A stretch of 64,000 nucleotides of DNA from Sandaracinomonas limnophila (GCF_004005965.1 NZ_SACY01000001.1:62001-126000); one strand, 5' to 3'. Positions 46,165 to 55,801 are shown, counted from the first letter of the stretch. Numbers and translations are program-made. Notes: generated by a model from the letters alone, not told the origin.

Positions 46165-47520
46165 AAATATAACCGTAAAATTTGTCCAAGCATTGGGTTC
46201 TGATTGAACCTGAATGATTCCGTTGTGGATTTGAATGATTCGTTCAACGAGTGACAATCCGATGCCATAGCCTTTGGATGCAGCGGTATTTTCAGATCTG
46301 AAAAATGGTTGAAAAATATATGGTATATCTGAAGCAGGAATTCCTTTTCCTTCGTTTTTAATCTCAATTTTTAACTGTTGGTTTTCAATGGTTAAACACA
46401 CATAAGCGACTTTATTGGGACTAAATTTGCAGGCATTTTCCATTAAATTTTTAAATGCTGTAAACAAAAGTTTGTCATCAGAACGAATTTCCAGTAATTC
46501 TTCATTCTCAGGCAATTCTTTTAAGTCCATGTGGACTTTATACCCTTCGTGCAGTTTTTGTGTCATACTGCGTGCATCCCACAGTATTTCGTCAATTCTA
46601 TGCACTTGGAAACCTAATTGGTAATCACTAATAGAAATTTTATTCAGTTCTAGTAAAGATTCTGTGATGGCCGAAAGTTCCTGTGTATCTTCTAATACAG
46701 ATGAAATTGTCGATTTATAATCTTCGTTTCCGCGTTCTTTTAATAAACTAACCTCTAACTGGGATGATATTTTGGTTAAAGGATTTTTGAGCTCATGTGA
46801 AACGTTAGAAATGAATGTTTTCTGCAATTTAAAGGCATTTTCAATGCGTTCTAACAGGCGATTGATTGTGGTGACCATTTTACTAATTTCATCCTGAGAA
46901 TCAATGGGTTCAAGTCGTTGTTCCAATCTTTTGGGTGATAATTGGTCTACTTGTTTGATTACCTCAGAAATTGGATTCACTGCCCTACCCGCAAAAAACC
47001 ATCCGGAAATGATTACAATGAATATAAATAAGAGAAATAAGGCAATTAAAATGTTTTTTAAATCGCGCGCGTTTTCTGCTGAATATTGATCGACCGCCCC
47101 TGCAAAAACCACTATCCTGCCCTCTGGAGTGGCAAAAACCGTACCTAAAACTTCTAAATCCCCCGTGTGATAGGTGATTTCTTTCTTTTTTCGGACCTCC
47201 TTTACCCTTTCTACATCTATATGAAAGGAAATACTGTCGTTGGATCGATAAATTCGCTCGTTACAGGTATCGTATGCTATGATGTTTTCACGATAAAGAA
47301 TATCTCTATTAGCGCGGTCTATAATGCGTAAAAGCTTGGAATCGACCTGTTTAACATTAATTAATAATTCAGCAGCAGTATTTGCCTTTTGGCGGAGTCG
47401 ATCGTAAAATTTATCTTGGTAATTTTGTTGAGAAAACAGATAGATAATAAGGTACGAAACGAAAAGAATCGCAGATACTAAATAGGTAAACTGATAGGTT
47501 AAACGTGATCTAATTTGCAT
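46156..47520 (-). CDS. sensor histidine kinase
   Basis: A 454-residue inner-membrane kinase. Two transmembrane helices (about 10-30 and 157-175) enclose a periplasmic sensor of about 125 residues; a HAMP domain follows, then HisKA with the phosphate-accepting His242 in SHELKNPLTK and an HATPase_c domain (NLMENACKFS, EGKGIPASDI, KGYGIGLSLV). Its start overlaps the response regulator stop by one base (TAATG), so the two are translationally coupled. Signal unknown. Confidence 0.93.
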   Translation of the reverse strand: MQIRSRLTYQFTYLVSAILFVSYLIIYLFSQQNYQDKFYDRLRQKANTAAELLINVKQVDSKLLRIIDRANRDILYRENIIAYDTCNERIYRSNDSISFHIDVERVKEVRKKKEITYHTGDLEVLGTVFATPEGRIVVFAGAVDQYSAENARDLKNILIALFLLFIFIVIISGWFFAGRAVNPISEVIKQVDQLSPKRLEQRLEPIDSQDEISKMVTTINRLLERIENAFKLQKTFISNVSHELKNPLTKISSQLEVSLLKERGNEDYKSTISSVLEDTQELSAITESLLELNKISISDYQLGFQVHRIDEILWDARSMTQKLHEGYKVHMDLKELPENEELLEIRSDDKLLFTAFKNLMENACKFSPNKVAYVCLTIENQQLKIEIKNEGKGIPASDIPYIFQPFFRSENTAASKGYGIGLSLVERIIQIHNGIIQVQSEPNAWTNFTVIFNC

Positions 47521-48212
47521 TATTCTCGTAAAATATAACCAATTCCAAATTGTGTGTGAATCAATTTTTTATCAAAGTTTTTATCAATTTTTTTGCGAAG
47601 GTAATTCACATATACCTCTATCAAATTGAAACTTTGTTCATCCTCAATTTCCCAAATTTTTTCAGCAATTTCTGCCTTTGAAATTACCTTACCTTGGTTT
47701 TTTAGGAAATATTCTAATAATTGAAATTCTTTTGCGGTTAAATTGATCAATTGTCCACCTCTATGTACTAGATGTGATTTTACATTCATTTCAATATCAG
47801 CAAATTTCAATAAATGTAAATTAGTTGCTTCAAAATTACTTGTTTGAATGCCTGAACGTTTTAAAAGTGCCTTAACTCGCGCAAGAAATTCTTTGAAATC
47901 GAAGGGTTTTGAAAGGTAATCATCTGCTCCTGCGTCAAATCCTGTGATTTTATCCTCGGTTGAATTTAGAGCAGTTAGCATTAATATGGGCGTTTCATTG
48001 CCCATTTTTCGTAATTGTCGACAAAGTTCCAAGCCATTCATTCCTGGCATGATGAGGTCAGTAACAATTAATTGATAGGAATTTTGACTTGCTAATTGAA
48101 GTCCCATTTCACCATCGTAGGCAATATCTACGGTGAAATTTGACTCTTCAAGACCTTTTTTTAGGCTTTGAATTGTTTTGGGTTCGTCTTCAATAAGTAA
48201 AATTTGCACCAT
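47520..48212 (-). CDS. OmpR-family response regulator
   Basis: A 230-residue regulator: receiver domain with Asp52 in IVTDLIMPGMNG, the acidic pair IEDE at 7-10, and the conserved Lys in LSKPFDF, then a winged-helix DNA-binding domain (LTAKEFQLLEYFLKNQGKVI). Partner of the kinase downstream, with which it overlaps. It also overlaps the pyrophosphohydrolase gene upstream by one base. Confidence 0.95.
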   Translation of the reverse strand: MVQILLIEDEPKTIQSLKKGLEESNFTVDIAYDGEMGLQLASQNSYQLIVTDLIMPGMNGLELCRQLRKMGNETPILMLTALNSTEDKITGFDAGADDYLSKPFDFKEFLARVKALLKRSGIQTSNFEATNLHLLKFADIEMNVKSHLVHRGGQLINLTAKEFQLLEYFLKNQGKVISKAEIAEKIWEIEDEQSFNLIEVYVNYLRKKIDKNFDKKLIHTQFGIGYILRE

Positions 48213-48682
48213 TATTTATGTAAAATTTCATTCAATTGTGCGGGAGAATAGGCAATCGATTTGAGAACCTTATTGTCCTCTATTCGATAAACCTTATAAA
48301 CTCCATTTTCTTCAATTATTTCAGCTAAAGTTCCGTCTTTTTGCAGGTAAAATTCCACTGTTTGTTCTGCTTCTTCAAGGGTTTGACAGGCTTTCGACAT
48401 ATTGGAACGTTGCACTTCGTTGAATAGTTCTACGAATTTTTTCCCCATTCCAAACTCTAAAACTGCTCCTGATAATACATATTGAAGGTCGCATAAAGCA
48501 TCTGCAATTTCTACAATGTCTTTATCTTCAATTGCTTGTTTTAACTCATCAAGTTCTTCTTGAAGAAGCTTTACACGCAATTTACAACGTTCTAAATCGG
48601 GTATTGTTGGGTTATCTAAGATAGGCGCTCCAAATGTCTGATGAAATGCCGCAACTTGATTTAATGCATCTAATTTTTCCAT
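48212..48682 (-). CDS. MazG-like nucleotide pyrophosphohydrolase family protein
   Basis: A 156-residue all-alpha NTP pyrophosphohydrolase-like protein. The metal motif EExxEx12-28ExxD is visible as LLQEELDELKQAIED with VEIADALCDLQY. A small C-terminal extension (VYKVYRIEDNKVLKSI) is beyond the core. Such enzymes hydrolyse nucleoside triphosphates to monophosphate and pyrophosphate, often clearing damaged nucleotides. It heads the operon with the two-component pair and lies at the left edge of a DnaA-box cluster. Confidence 0.82.
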   Translation of the reverse strand: MEKLDALNQVAAFHQTFGAPILDNPTIPDLERCKLRVKLLQEELDELKQAIEDKDIVEIADALCDLQYVLSGAVLEFGMGKKFVELFNEVQRSNMSKACQTLEEAEQTVEFYLQKDGTLAEIIEENGVYKVYRIEDNKVLKSIAYSPAQLNEILHK

Positions 48683-48887
48683 GCTTAATGTTTACTTATC
48701 TTATAAATTTAAGAAAAAATATGGGATTAATTTTGTCCACAAATTAGAAGTTTTCCACATTTTTTTGTGGATAACTTGTGTACAAATGCCATTTTACGCA
48801 CAATTGTGGAAAACCTGTTAAAAATAGTGGAGAAATATGGGATTTGGAAATACAAATGTGCACAAGTGTGGAAAACCTGTGGATAAC
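48683..48887. other. DnaA-box cluster, candidate oriC or DnaA-regulated site
   Basis: Two exact TTATCCACA boxes on the minus strand (48766-48774, 48878-48886) and four one-mismatch boxes (TTGTCCACA 48733-48741; TTTTCCACA 48751-48759; TGTGGAAAA 48805-48813 and 48867-48875) fall in 155 bp. A very AT-rich stretch (about 48690-48732) adjoins on the left and could be an unwinding element. Some boxes face each other. There is no coding frame in the gap. dnaA is not adjacent, so the sites may be the origin, a DnaA titration site, or a regulatory region. Confidence 0.6.
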
Positions 48888-49433
48888 TTAGGTATTTGGT
48901 TTACTTTCTGAAAATGTACCGTCAGTATAGAAAATGACCACTCGCTCAATATGCTTCCCAACATGTGAGCCATAAACATGATTCACAATAGAAGGTTTTG
49001 AAATAGCAGGTGGTTCACTGATGGCAACGGGTTTTTCCTCCAATTTTTCGATAGGCCTGAGAATCTCCTGTACAGGGGAAGACTCCACAAATAATTTTTC
49101 ATTCGATTCTGAAGGCTTTACAATATGTTCTTCAAAAAGTCCTTCTAAGGGGAGTGGACTACTAGGTTTATTAGTTTGTGCAGGTATGCTTGTTGTTTTT
49201 TTGAATTCCTGATCTTTTAAATAAATAAGACTGCGGTCTTCATACAATAATTCCTCTGCAGAGATATCTGGAAATGTTTTTAAAATCTTCTGTACAACAT
49301 CTAGACTAGGCTTGTTACGTCCTGAAACAATATGTGAAATACTACTTCTTGGTATATTAATTAGATCAGCAAATTGTGATCCTGACATTTGTGTACGCTT
49401 AATTAACAATTCTATCTTCTCTGTTAAAGTCAT
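48888..49433 (-). CDS. XRE-family helix-turn-helix protein
   Basis: A 181-residue protein with an N-terminal Xre HTH (residues 5-60: GSQFADLINIPRSSISHIVS, the recognition helix) and a Pro/Ser/Glu-rich tail that I cannot assign. No peptidase or sensor domain. Its stop codon lies two bases from the last DnaA box. Palindromic TTTGTAA/TTACAAA sites overlap its promoter, as expected of an autoregulated repressor. Target genes unknown. Confidence 0.82.
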   Translation of the reverse strand: MTLTEKIELLIKRTQMSGSQFADLINIPRSSISHIVSGRNKPSLDVVQKILKTFPDISAEELLYEDRSLIYLKDQEFKKTTSIPAQTNKPSSPLPLEGLFEEHIVKPSESNEKLFVESSPVQEILRPIEKLEEKPVAISEPPAISKPSIVNHVYGSHVGKHIERVVIFYTDGTFSESKPNT

Positions 49434-49439
49434 ATTACT

Positions 49440-49527
49440 TTTGTAATTATATAATTTTTACAAATGTATTTAAAATGTAGCACCCAAGCAAACACAATTG
49501 TAACAAATAAATAATTACAATTGTGTT
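49440..49527 (-). promoter_or_regulatory. XRE promoter with TTGTAA-type palindromes
   Basis: Minus-strand -33 TTTG (49489-49492) and -7 TACATTTG (49461-49468). TTTGTAA/TTACAAA (49440-49446 and 49458-49464) overlaps the -7 box. A perfect 13-bp inverted repeat AACACAATTGTAA/TTACAATTGTGTT (49491-49503, 49515-49527) lies upstream, reaching into the end of cvfB. The palindrome core ACAATTGT also occurs inside the DnaA-box cluster (48800-48807). Confidence 0.6.
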
Positions 49528-50351
49528 ATTTGGTAGTCTGAAATATGAACCTTTTTACTTTTGTATAAAGCGCCAATTGCCTTTTTAAAATCCTTTTTTG
49601 ACATCTTTAATTGATTGTAAATGTCTTCTGGATTACTTTTGTCACCTAAGCTTATTACTCCATTATTCTCATTCAATAAGGCTTCCACTTGATTTGTTAA
49701 CATTTGGAAACGATCATCTAGTTGGTACTTCATTGATAAATCAATTTTGTTGTCAGCGCGAATGTTACTTATGTAAACATCGGTATAATCCCCCAATTTT
49801 ACATTTGTTATCAATTGATTTTTGAATAGTAGACCTATTTTACAATTGTCAACTAAACAATTGATTCCTAAATCTGTGTATTCAAAAGGAAGAGCCTCAA
49901 CTTTTTCACCAATGCTAAATTCACGAGTTTCACGAGGAAGGAATTTTTCAATTCTGGCTGATGCGACAATTCTATCGGTTTGTGGATCCAAGTAAACATA
50001 CACCAAATAAGATTTCCCAACAACCATTTTTCCTTTTTGTTCCCCAAATGGAACCAAAAGGTCTTTTGGTAGTCCCCACTCTAAGAATACTCCCTTAGGA
50101 GAAACATCCTTAACCTCTAAAAAGGCAAATTGATTGATGCTTATTTTGGGAATTAATGTTGTCGCAATGATTCGATCCTCAGAATCACGGTAAATAAATA
50201 CCTTAATGACATCATCAATTTGGGTACCTTCTTTTACATATTGCTTTGGTAAAAGAATTTCATCTTCATATCCATCTAAATATAAACCAAAATCTACTTC
50301 TTTTACTACTCGCAGGTGATTGTATTCACCAATTTTTAATTCATTTTCCAT
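49515..50351 (-). CDS. cvfB: CvfB-like S1 RNA-binding protein
   Basis: A 278-residue protein with tandem S1-like OB folds and a C-terminal winged helix, as in the CvfB family: GEYNHLRVVKEVDFGLYLDG, VSPKGVFLEWGLPKDLLVPF, and the terminal KKDFKKAIGALYKSKKVHI. It binds RNA; in Staphylococcus CvfB affects virulence gene expression, but its role here is unknown. The ATG at 50351 follows within two bases a strong hairpin and T-run. Confidence 0.88.
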   Translation of the reverse strand: MENELKIGEYNHLRVVKEVDFGLYLDGYEDEILLPKQYVKEGTQIDDVIKVFIYRDSEDRIIATTLIPKISINQFAFLEVKDVSPKGVFLEWGLPKDLLVPFGEQKGKMVVGKSYLVYVYLDPQTDRIVASARIEKFLPRETREFSIGEKVEALPFEYTDLGINCLVDNCKIGLLFKNQLITNVKLGDYTDVYISNIRADNKIDLSMKYQLDDRFQMLTNQVEALLNENNGVISLGDKSNPEDIYNQLKMSKKDFKKAIGALYKSKKVHISDYQITQL

Positions 50352-50378
50352 AAAAAAACCCGGCTGTTAAAACCGGGT
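50352..50378 (-). terminator. terminator between dapD and cvfB, touching the cvfB start
   Basis: On the minus strand ACCCGG/CCGGGT (stem halves 50373-50378 and 50358-50363) is followed by seven T that end at the cvfB ATG (50351). It would terminate dapD transcripts or, if transcribed through, put a hairpin right at the cvfB start. Confidence 0.75.
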
Positions 50379-50405
50379 ATAAAGGTAGTCATTTTAAATG
50401 GTCAA

Positions 50406-51224
50406 TTAAACCACAACATTGTTTTCTCTTAAAGCTTGATTTAAAGAAGTTTTTAAATCGGTACTTTCTTTTCTCTTACCAATAATTAAGGCACATGGTA
50501 CACCATATGTACCAGCTGCAAAAGTTTTTTGAATAGAGCCGGGAATAACAACGGAATTAGCAGGGACAAATCCAATATATTCTATAGGTTCTGGACCACT
50601 TACATCAATAATTTTAGATGAACCTGTAATGGTTACTCCTGCACCTAAAACAGCTCCTTTCCCAATATGTGCCCCTTCAACAACAATACATCTTGAACCA
50701 ATAAATGCCCCATCTTCAACGATTACGGGTGCAGCTTGAGGTGGTTCTAATACTCCACCGATACCAACTCCACCACTTAAGTGAACGTTTTTACCAATTT
50801 GTGCACAAGATCCAACGGTTGCCCAGGTATCTACCATAGTTCCCTCATCCACATACGCACCAATATTTACATAGGAAGGCATTAAGATTGTGCCTTTCGA
50901 TAAATAGGCACCATATCGAGCAACTGCTGGTGGCACTACGCGAACTCCTAATTCTTTGTAGTTTGTTTTTAGGGCCATTTTATCGTGAAATTCAAAGATT
51001 CCTACTTCACTCACTTCCATTTGTCGGATAGGGAAGTACATCACAATTGCTTTTTTCACCCATTCGTTGACCTGCCAGCTACCGTCGGCTTTCGGCTCTG
51101 CTGTACGTAGTTGTCCTTTGTCAACTTGCTCAACAACTGCTTCAATAGCTTCAATTACTTCTTTATTTTTTCTTGAATCTGGATTTTCCCAGGCATTTTC
51201 AATGGTTTGCTGTAAGCTCAACAT
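50406..51224 (-). CDS. dapD: tetrahydrodipicolinate N-succinyltransferase
   Basis: Succinylates tetrahydrodipicolinate in lysine and diaminopimelate synthesis. A 272-residue protein with a helical N-terminus and a left-handed beta-helix of hexapeptide repeats (GAYVDEGTMVDTWATVGSCA, VEDGAFIGSRCIV). The C-terminus (ALIIGKRKESTDLKTSL) is typical. No other dap gene is nearby. A hairpin terminator follows. Confidence 0.95.
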   Translation of the reverse strand: MLSLQQTIENAWENPDSRKNKEVIEAIEAVVEQVDKGQLRTAEPKADGSWQVNEWVKKAIVMYFPIRQMEVSEVGIFEFHDKMALKTNYKELGVRVVPPAVARYGAYLSKGTILMPSYVNIGAYVDEGTMVDTWATVGSCAQIGKNVHLSGGVGIGGVLEPPQAAPVIVEDGAFIGSRCIVVEGAHIGKGAVLGAGVTITGSSKIIDVSGPEPIEYIGFVPANSVVIPGSIQKTFAAGTYGVPCALIIGKRKESTDLKTSLNQALRENNVVV

Positions 51225-51604
51225 AATTTTTATTCAAATTTTCGTTATTCCTACAAAGTTCGTTCAAATATCCTTAATGCGCAATTGCATTATCGTAAAT
51301 AATTACATTTAATCGAAAATTTGGAAATAATTAGCAGATTTTGAAATTAATTTTAACTTCAACTTTAATAAGTTAACTTATTGATTATCAGTTTACTTAT
51401 AATCTACTTCAGAATAATATTCTGCATTAGTATGCCATATAATTTAGCATGGAAAACAAGTGACAGTTTGTCATAATCGGAAACCGCTCAAGAACCTCTA
51501 CCCTTTTGCTTATATAAATATACAAAATTTTTGAATAAAAAACGTATTCAATGTAAGAAATATTTTTAATTAGTTTTTTTGCTAAATGAATTACAATTGG
51601 AATT
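51225..51604. other. intergenic region upstream of the 17-bp array, no gene seen
   Basis: AT-rich gap between dapD and the repeat element. A GAACTTTG (51253-51260, minus strand) one base off TAnnTTTG may be the dapD promoter. An AATAATATTCT palindrome lies near 51413. I see no convincing coding frame; a frame at 51427-51687 on the minus strand owes its end to the repeat. Confidence 0.5.
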
Positions 51605-51819
51605 AGTGAGCCAGGGAGCCAGTGAGCAAGTAAGCAAGTGAGCAAGTAAGTAAGCAAGCAAGTAACATACTCGCCTACTCTGCTCACTAACTAACTCACT
51701 CTGCTCCCTGGCTCACTCTGCTCCCTGGCTCACTCTGCTCCCTGGCTCACTCTGCTCCCTGGCTCACTCTGCTCCCTGGCTCACTCTGCTCCCTGGCTCA
51801 CTCTGCTCCCTGGCTCACT
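51605..51819. repeat. 17-bp tandem array with 15-bp terminal inverted repeats
   Basis: Seven perfect copies of CTCACTCTGCTCCCTGG (51695-51813) plus a partial one end at 51819. Left of it, 51605-51660 has related but diverged (GTGAGCAA/GTAAGCAA) units. The whole 215-bp block is bounded by AGTGAGCCAGGGAGC (51605-51619) and its exact complement (51805-51819). It is GC-rich against its surroundings, ends at a T-run, and lies 22 bases before the gapA -7 box. Confidence 0.9.
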
Positions 51820-51841
51820 TTTTTTTTAGAAAAAAAATGCC

Positions 51842-51849
51842 TATATTTG
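51842..51849 (+). promoter_or_regulatory. -7 element of gapA
   Basis: TATATTTG, an exact TAnnTTTG, lies 34 bases before the gapA ATG. The -33 position falls in the T-run after the 17-bp array. Confidence 0.65.
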
Positions 51850-51859
51850 AGCTAAATAA

Positions 51860-52876
<1,017 letters not shown>

Positions 52877-52894
52877 TATATTCCAAATTCATTA

Positions 52895-52929
52895 AAAAAG
52901 GCTCCCCATAATTTTGAGGAGCCTTTTTT
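52895..52929. terminator. terminator shared by gapA and trmB
   Basis: An 11-bp stem AAAAAGGCTCC/GGAGCCTTTTT (52895-52905, 52917-52927) with T-runs either way serves both convergent genes. Confidence 0.88.
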
Positions 52930-53587
52930 ATTTTATATTAACCGCTCGTAAATACTTGATGCTAAATCCTTTGTTGTAAAACATTTCTTCAAATCGGGTC
53001 TTGATTCCAAAATGATCTTTGTTTAAATCTGATTGATATAAATCAAATGTTTGCTCGATCAATTGAAATCCATTAGAAGGCAAACTTTCTAAACTGTATT
53101 CAAATAAAGAATCCGAATCTGTTTTTAGGTGAACCAATCCCTTAGGTTTTAATATAACCTTATATCTTTCTAAAAAGTACGGAAATGTTAATCTCTTTTT
53201 TTCATCTCTATCCCGTGGCCTAGGATCTGGAAACGTAATCCAAATTTCATCGACCTCATTTTCATCAAAAAAATCCAAAATAAATTGAATTTGCATTCTT
53301 AGGAATACAACATTCTTTAAATCCAATTTATTTGCCAGAACTCCGGCAGAAGCAAGGCGATCACCTTTTACATCAATTCCAATAAAATTCTTTTGTGGAA
53401 ATTCCTGCGCCAAACCAATGGAATACTCCCCTTTTCCACAACCCAATTCTAAAACAATGGGATTATCATTTTTGAAATAGTCACTTTTCCACTTTCCTTT
53501 GCAATGATCAAAAAAATCTTTAGGTCGCTGAATTACGTTTTCTAGCTCCGTTGCTAATTGATACTTTACTGATTTTCTTCTACTCAA
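52928..53587 (-). CDS. trmB: tRNA (guanine-N7)-methyltransferase
   Basis: Methylates G46 of tRNA. 219 residues with SAM motif VLELGCGKGEYSIGLA, the substrate block IWITFPDPRPRDRDEKKR, and LKTDSDSLFEYSLE. It starts one base after folC and is the last gene of the minus-strand run from 61548. Confidence 0.95.
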   Translation of the reverse strand: MSRRKSVKYQLATELENVIQRPKDFFDHCKGKWKSDYFKNDNPIVLELGCGKGEYSIGLAQEFPQKNFIGIDVKGDRLASAGVLANKLDLKNVVFLRMQIQFILDFFDENEVDEIWITFPDPRPRDRDEKKRLTFPYFLERYKVILKPKGLVHLKTDSDSLFEYSLESLPSNGFQLIEQTFDLYQSDLNKDHFGIKTRFEEMFYNKGFSIKYLRAVNIK

Positions 53588-53588
53588 T

Positions 53589-54890
53589 TTATAATTCGTT
53601 TATTTCTGCAATTAAATAGGTACTTCCTATCACTAAAACTAAGGGAAATTCATTAGCCTCTTCTCTTACCTGAAGTAAAGCTTCATTTACATTTTTACAT
53701 GTTTTTCCCAATAGTCCCCTTTTTTTTGCCAATTCATCTAATTCCTCCACCGGCAATTTTCTTGGATTATTAATTTCAGTGAAAATATAATCAGCTTCTT
53801 TTGGTAAAATCTGAAGCACCTTATTAACATCCTTGTCTTTCACCATGCCAATGATTATTCGTAATCGTTGAGAATCGCTTATTTCAACTTGCTCTAAGAC
53901 TTGACTGATTCCAGCCTCATTATGGGCGGTATCTACAATGATTTTTGGATTTACATCTTGTAAAATCTGAAATCTACCTTTTAAATTGGTATTGATCTGT
54001 ACATTTTGAATACCTTTTTTAAGGGCTGCCAAGGGTATTTTCAAAATAGTTAATTTTGAAAGCTGACTACATAAAGCAATAATTCCTTGAATATTTTTCT
54101 GTTGATATAGTCCTAATAACGCTGAATAAACAGCAAAATCTCCATAAAATTGTGATTTTACATCATATTTTTGAAATCCTTTATAATCATTTTCACTTAT
54201 TGAAACGAAACAATCCTCCTCAGAAAATTGGAAAGGTGCTCCTAAATTTTTTGCCTTTAGAATAAAAATATCTTTGGTTTCCGACTTGTATTCTGATATA
54301 GTTACGGGAATTTTATTTTTAATAATACCGGCTTTTTCGGAAGCGATTTCTTGTAAAGTGTTTCCTAAAACGTCTTGGTGATCGAAACTGATATTTGTTA
54401 TAAGAGATGCTAAAGGCCGAATGATGTTAGTAGAATCTAAACGACCCCCTAAACCCGTTTCGATAATGGCAATATCTACTTTTTCTTCTTTAAAATATAA
54501 AAATGCAAACAATACGGTCCATTCAAAAAATGAAGCATTAGAATTTAGAATAAAATCTTTGTGTTTTATGACAAATTGGGTGATCCAATCTTCAGGAATT
54601 TCAATTCCATCAATTTTAAATCGTTCAGTAAAATTTTTTAGGTGCGGAGAAGTGTAAAGTCCTACTTTATAACCTGCTTCTTGTAAAATAGAAGCCATGA
54701 AATGACTTGAACTCCCCTTTCCATTAGTACCCGCTATGTGAATACATTTCAGATTCTCCTGCGGATTTCCAAAGGCTTCACATAAACTTATAATATTTTC
54801 TAAGCCTGGTTTTAATGCCTTTTTTCCCTCTCTGTGAAATACAGGAAGTTGTTGGTACAAGAAGTCAAGGACTTCTGAATAAGACTGCAT
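53589..54890 (-). CDS. folC: folylpolyglutamate synthase / dihydrofolate synthase
   Basis: Adds glutamate to dihydropteroate and folates. 433 residues with the P-loop HIAGTNGKGSSSHF, ETGLGGRLDSTNII, ISFDHQDVLGNTL, and the ligase C-domain (DTAHNEAGI). In Bacteroidota folC commonly follows tonB-type genes; here it starts five bases after one. Confidence 0.95.
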   Translation of the reverse strand: MQSYSEVLDFLYQQLPVFHREGKKALKPGLENIISLCEAFGNPQENLKCIHIAGTNGKGSSSHFMASILQEAGYKVGLYTSPHLKNFTERFKIDGIEIPEDWITQFVIKHKDFILNSNASFFEWTVLFAFLYFKEEKVDIAIIETGLGGRLDSTNIIRPLASLITNISFDHQDVLGNTLQEIASEKAGIIKNKIPVTISEYKSETKDIFILKAKNLGAPFQFSEEDCFVSISENDYKGFQKYDVKSQFYGDFAVYSALLGLYQQKNIQGIIALCSQLSKLTILKIPLAALKKGIQNVQINTNLKGRFQILQDVNPKIIVDTAHNEAGISQVLEQVEISDSQRLRIIIGMVKDKDVNKVLQILPKEADYIFTEINNPRKLPVEELDELAKKRGLLGKTCKNVNEALLQVREEANEFPLVLVIGSTYLIAEINEL

Positions 54891-54895
54891 AAAAC

Positions 54896-55798
54896 TTATT
54901 TAGAATTAATTTTAAATAAGATGGTTCCTGTTGAAACTTCTGGACGGACACCAGCTGAGGTTGGTCTAAAGCTTAATTTTTCAATTGCCTTTTTGTATTT
55001 TTGAGCTACGGTTGCAGATAGTGTTGTCTCGATAATTTTTAAAGAAATAATCGAACCATTTTCATCAATTTTAATTGAAAAACGAATAATACCTGTTTCG
55101 TCGGAATCATCATTTACCTGAGGTCTTGAGGCTAAGGCCCAACCCGTTAAATTAACAGACATTCCGTTACCCCCACCAACACCACTATTACTTCCACTTC
55201 CAGCACCCTTTTGACCTTTATAAATAGCAGAATTGTTTATATCACCATTCAATTGTCCTTTATCGCCAAGTTTACCAACATCAGTTCCATTTGAATTGCC
55301 CCCTATATTTTGACTTGTTCCTTTGGTTCCATTGGTGGTTTTCTTTTTAAAAAGGGCATTCTCATCAATTTTAGGAGGAGCTTCTACCGGAATAATTTCT
55401 TTTTTTACATTTTTTACAGTTTCAACCTTTTTCGCCACTGGTTTATCTTCCAATTTAACGGGACTTTTAACTTTGGATGTCAATAAACTTGCTTCACTTG
55501 GCTTTTCCTTAATTGTCTTAACTTCATTTTTAGGGGGAATTTCTGCTGGTGCAGATTCTTCCTTGTTTTGAGATTCATTTACTTGATTGTATGACTGGAT
55601 TTCGCCACCTCCGATTTCAGAATTGCCATAATTTACTTCAAATCCACCAGCGGGGATTTCCATTTTTAATTCTTCTCCAGACCAAATTTTTATAGTAAAG
55701 AATAAGAAAAATAAAAGTCCATTTATTACTAGGGTAATAACAAACGCTTTAATTCTATTTCTTTTCTCTTCTTCTTTTTGTGCTATTACTTGATTCAT
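54896..55798 (-). CDS. TonB-family energy transducer
   Basis: A 300-residue TonB-like protein: short cytoplasmic tail, transmembrane helix (about 17-37, IKAFVITLVINGLLFFLF), a Lys/Pro/Glu-rich spacer (about 85-150), a Gly/Asn-rich region (GGGNGM), and a C-terminal TonB domain (IRFSIKIDENGSIISLKIIE, LSFRPTSAGVRPEVSTG). It would carry proton-motive energy from the inner membrane to an outer-membrane receptor. Its expected partners exbB and exbD are not beside it. It lies three bases after the HU/SPOR gene. Confidence 0.88.
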   Translation of the reverse strand: MNQVIAQKEEEKRNRIKAFVITLVINGLLFFLFFTIKIWSGEELKMEIPAGGFEVNYGNSEIGGGEIQSYNQVNESQNKEESAPAEIPPKNEVKTIKEKPSEASLLTSKVKSPVKLEDKPVAKKVETVKNVKKEIIPVEAPPKIDENALFKKKTTNGTKGTSQNIGGNSNGTDVGKLGDKGQLNGDINNSAIYKGQKGAGSGSNSGVGGGNGMSVNLTGWALASRPQVNDDSDETGIIRFSIKIDENGSIISLKIIETTLSATVAQKYKKAIEKLSFRPTSAGVRPEVSTGTILFKINSK

Positions 55799-55801
55799 TT
55801 T

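Noticed and set aside
51225-51427. Riboswitch or small RNA upstream of dapD
   Set aside because: No recognisable lysine or other riboswitch core; the region is plain AT-rich.
51427-51687. Minus-strand gene of 86 codons
   Set aside because: Its frame starts inside the repeat element and its protein is low-complexity Leu/Cys-rich with no family resemblance.
51695-51819. CRISPR array
   Set aside because: The 17-bp units are contiguous with no spacers and no cas genes are near.
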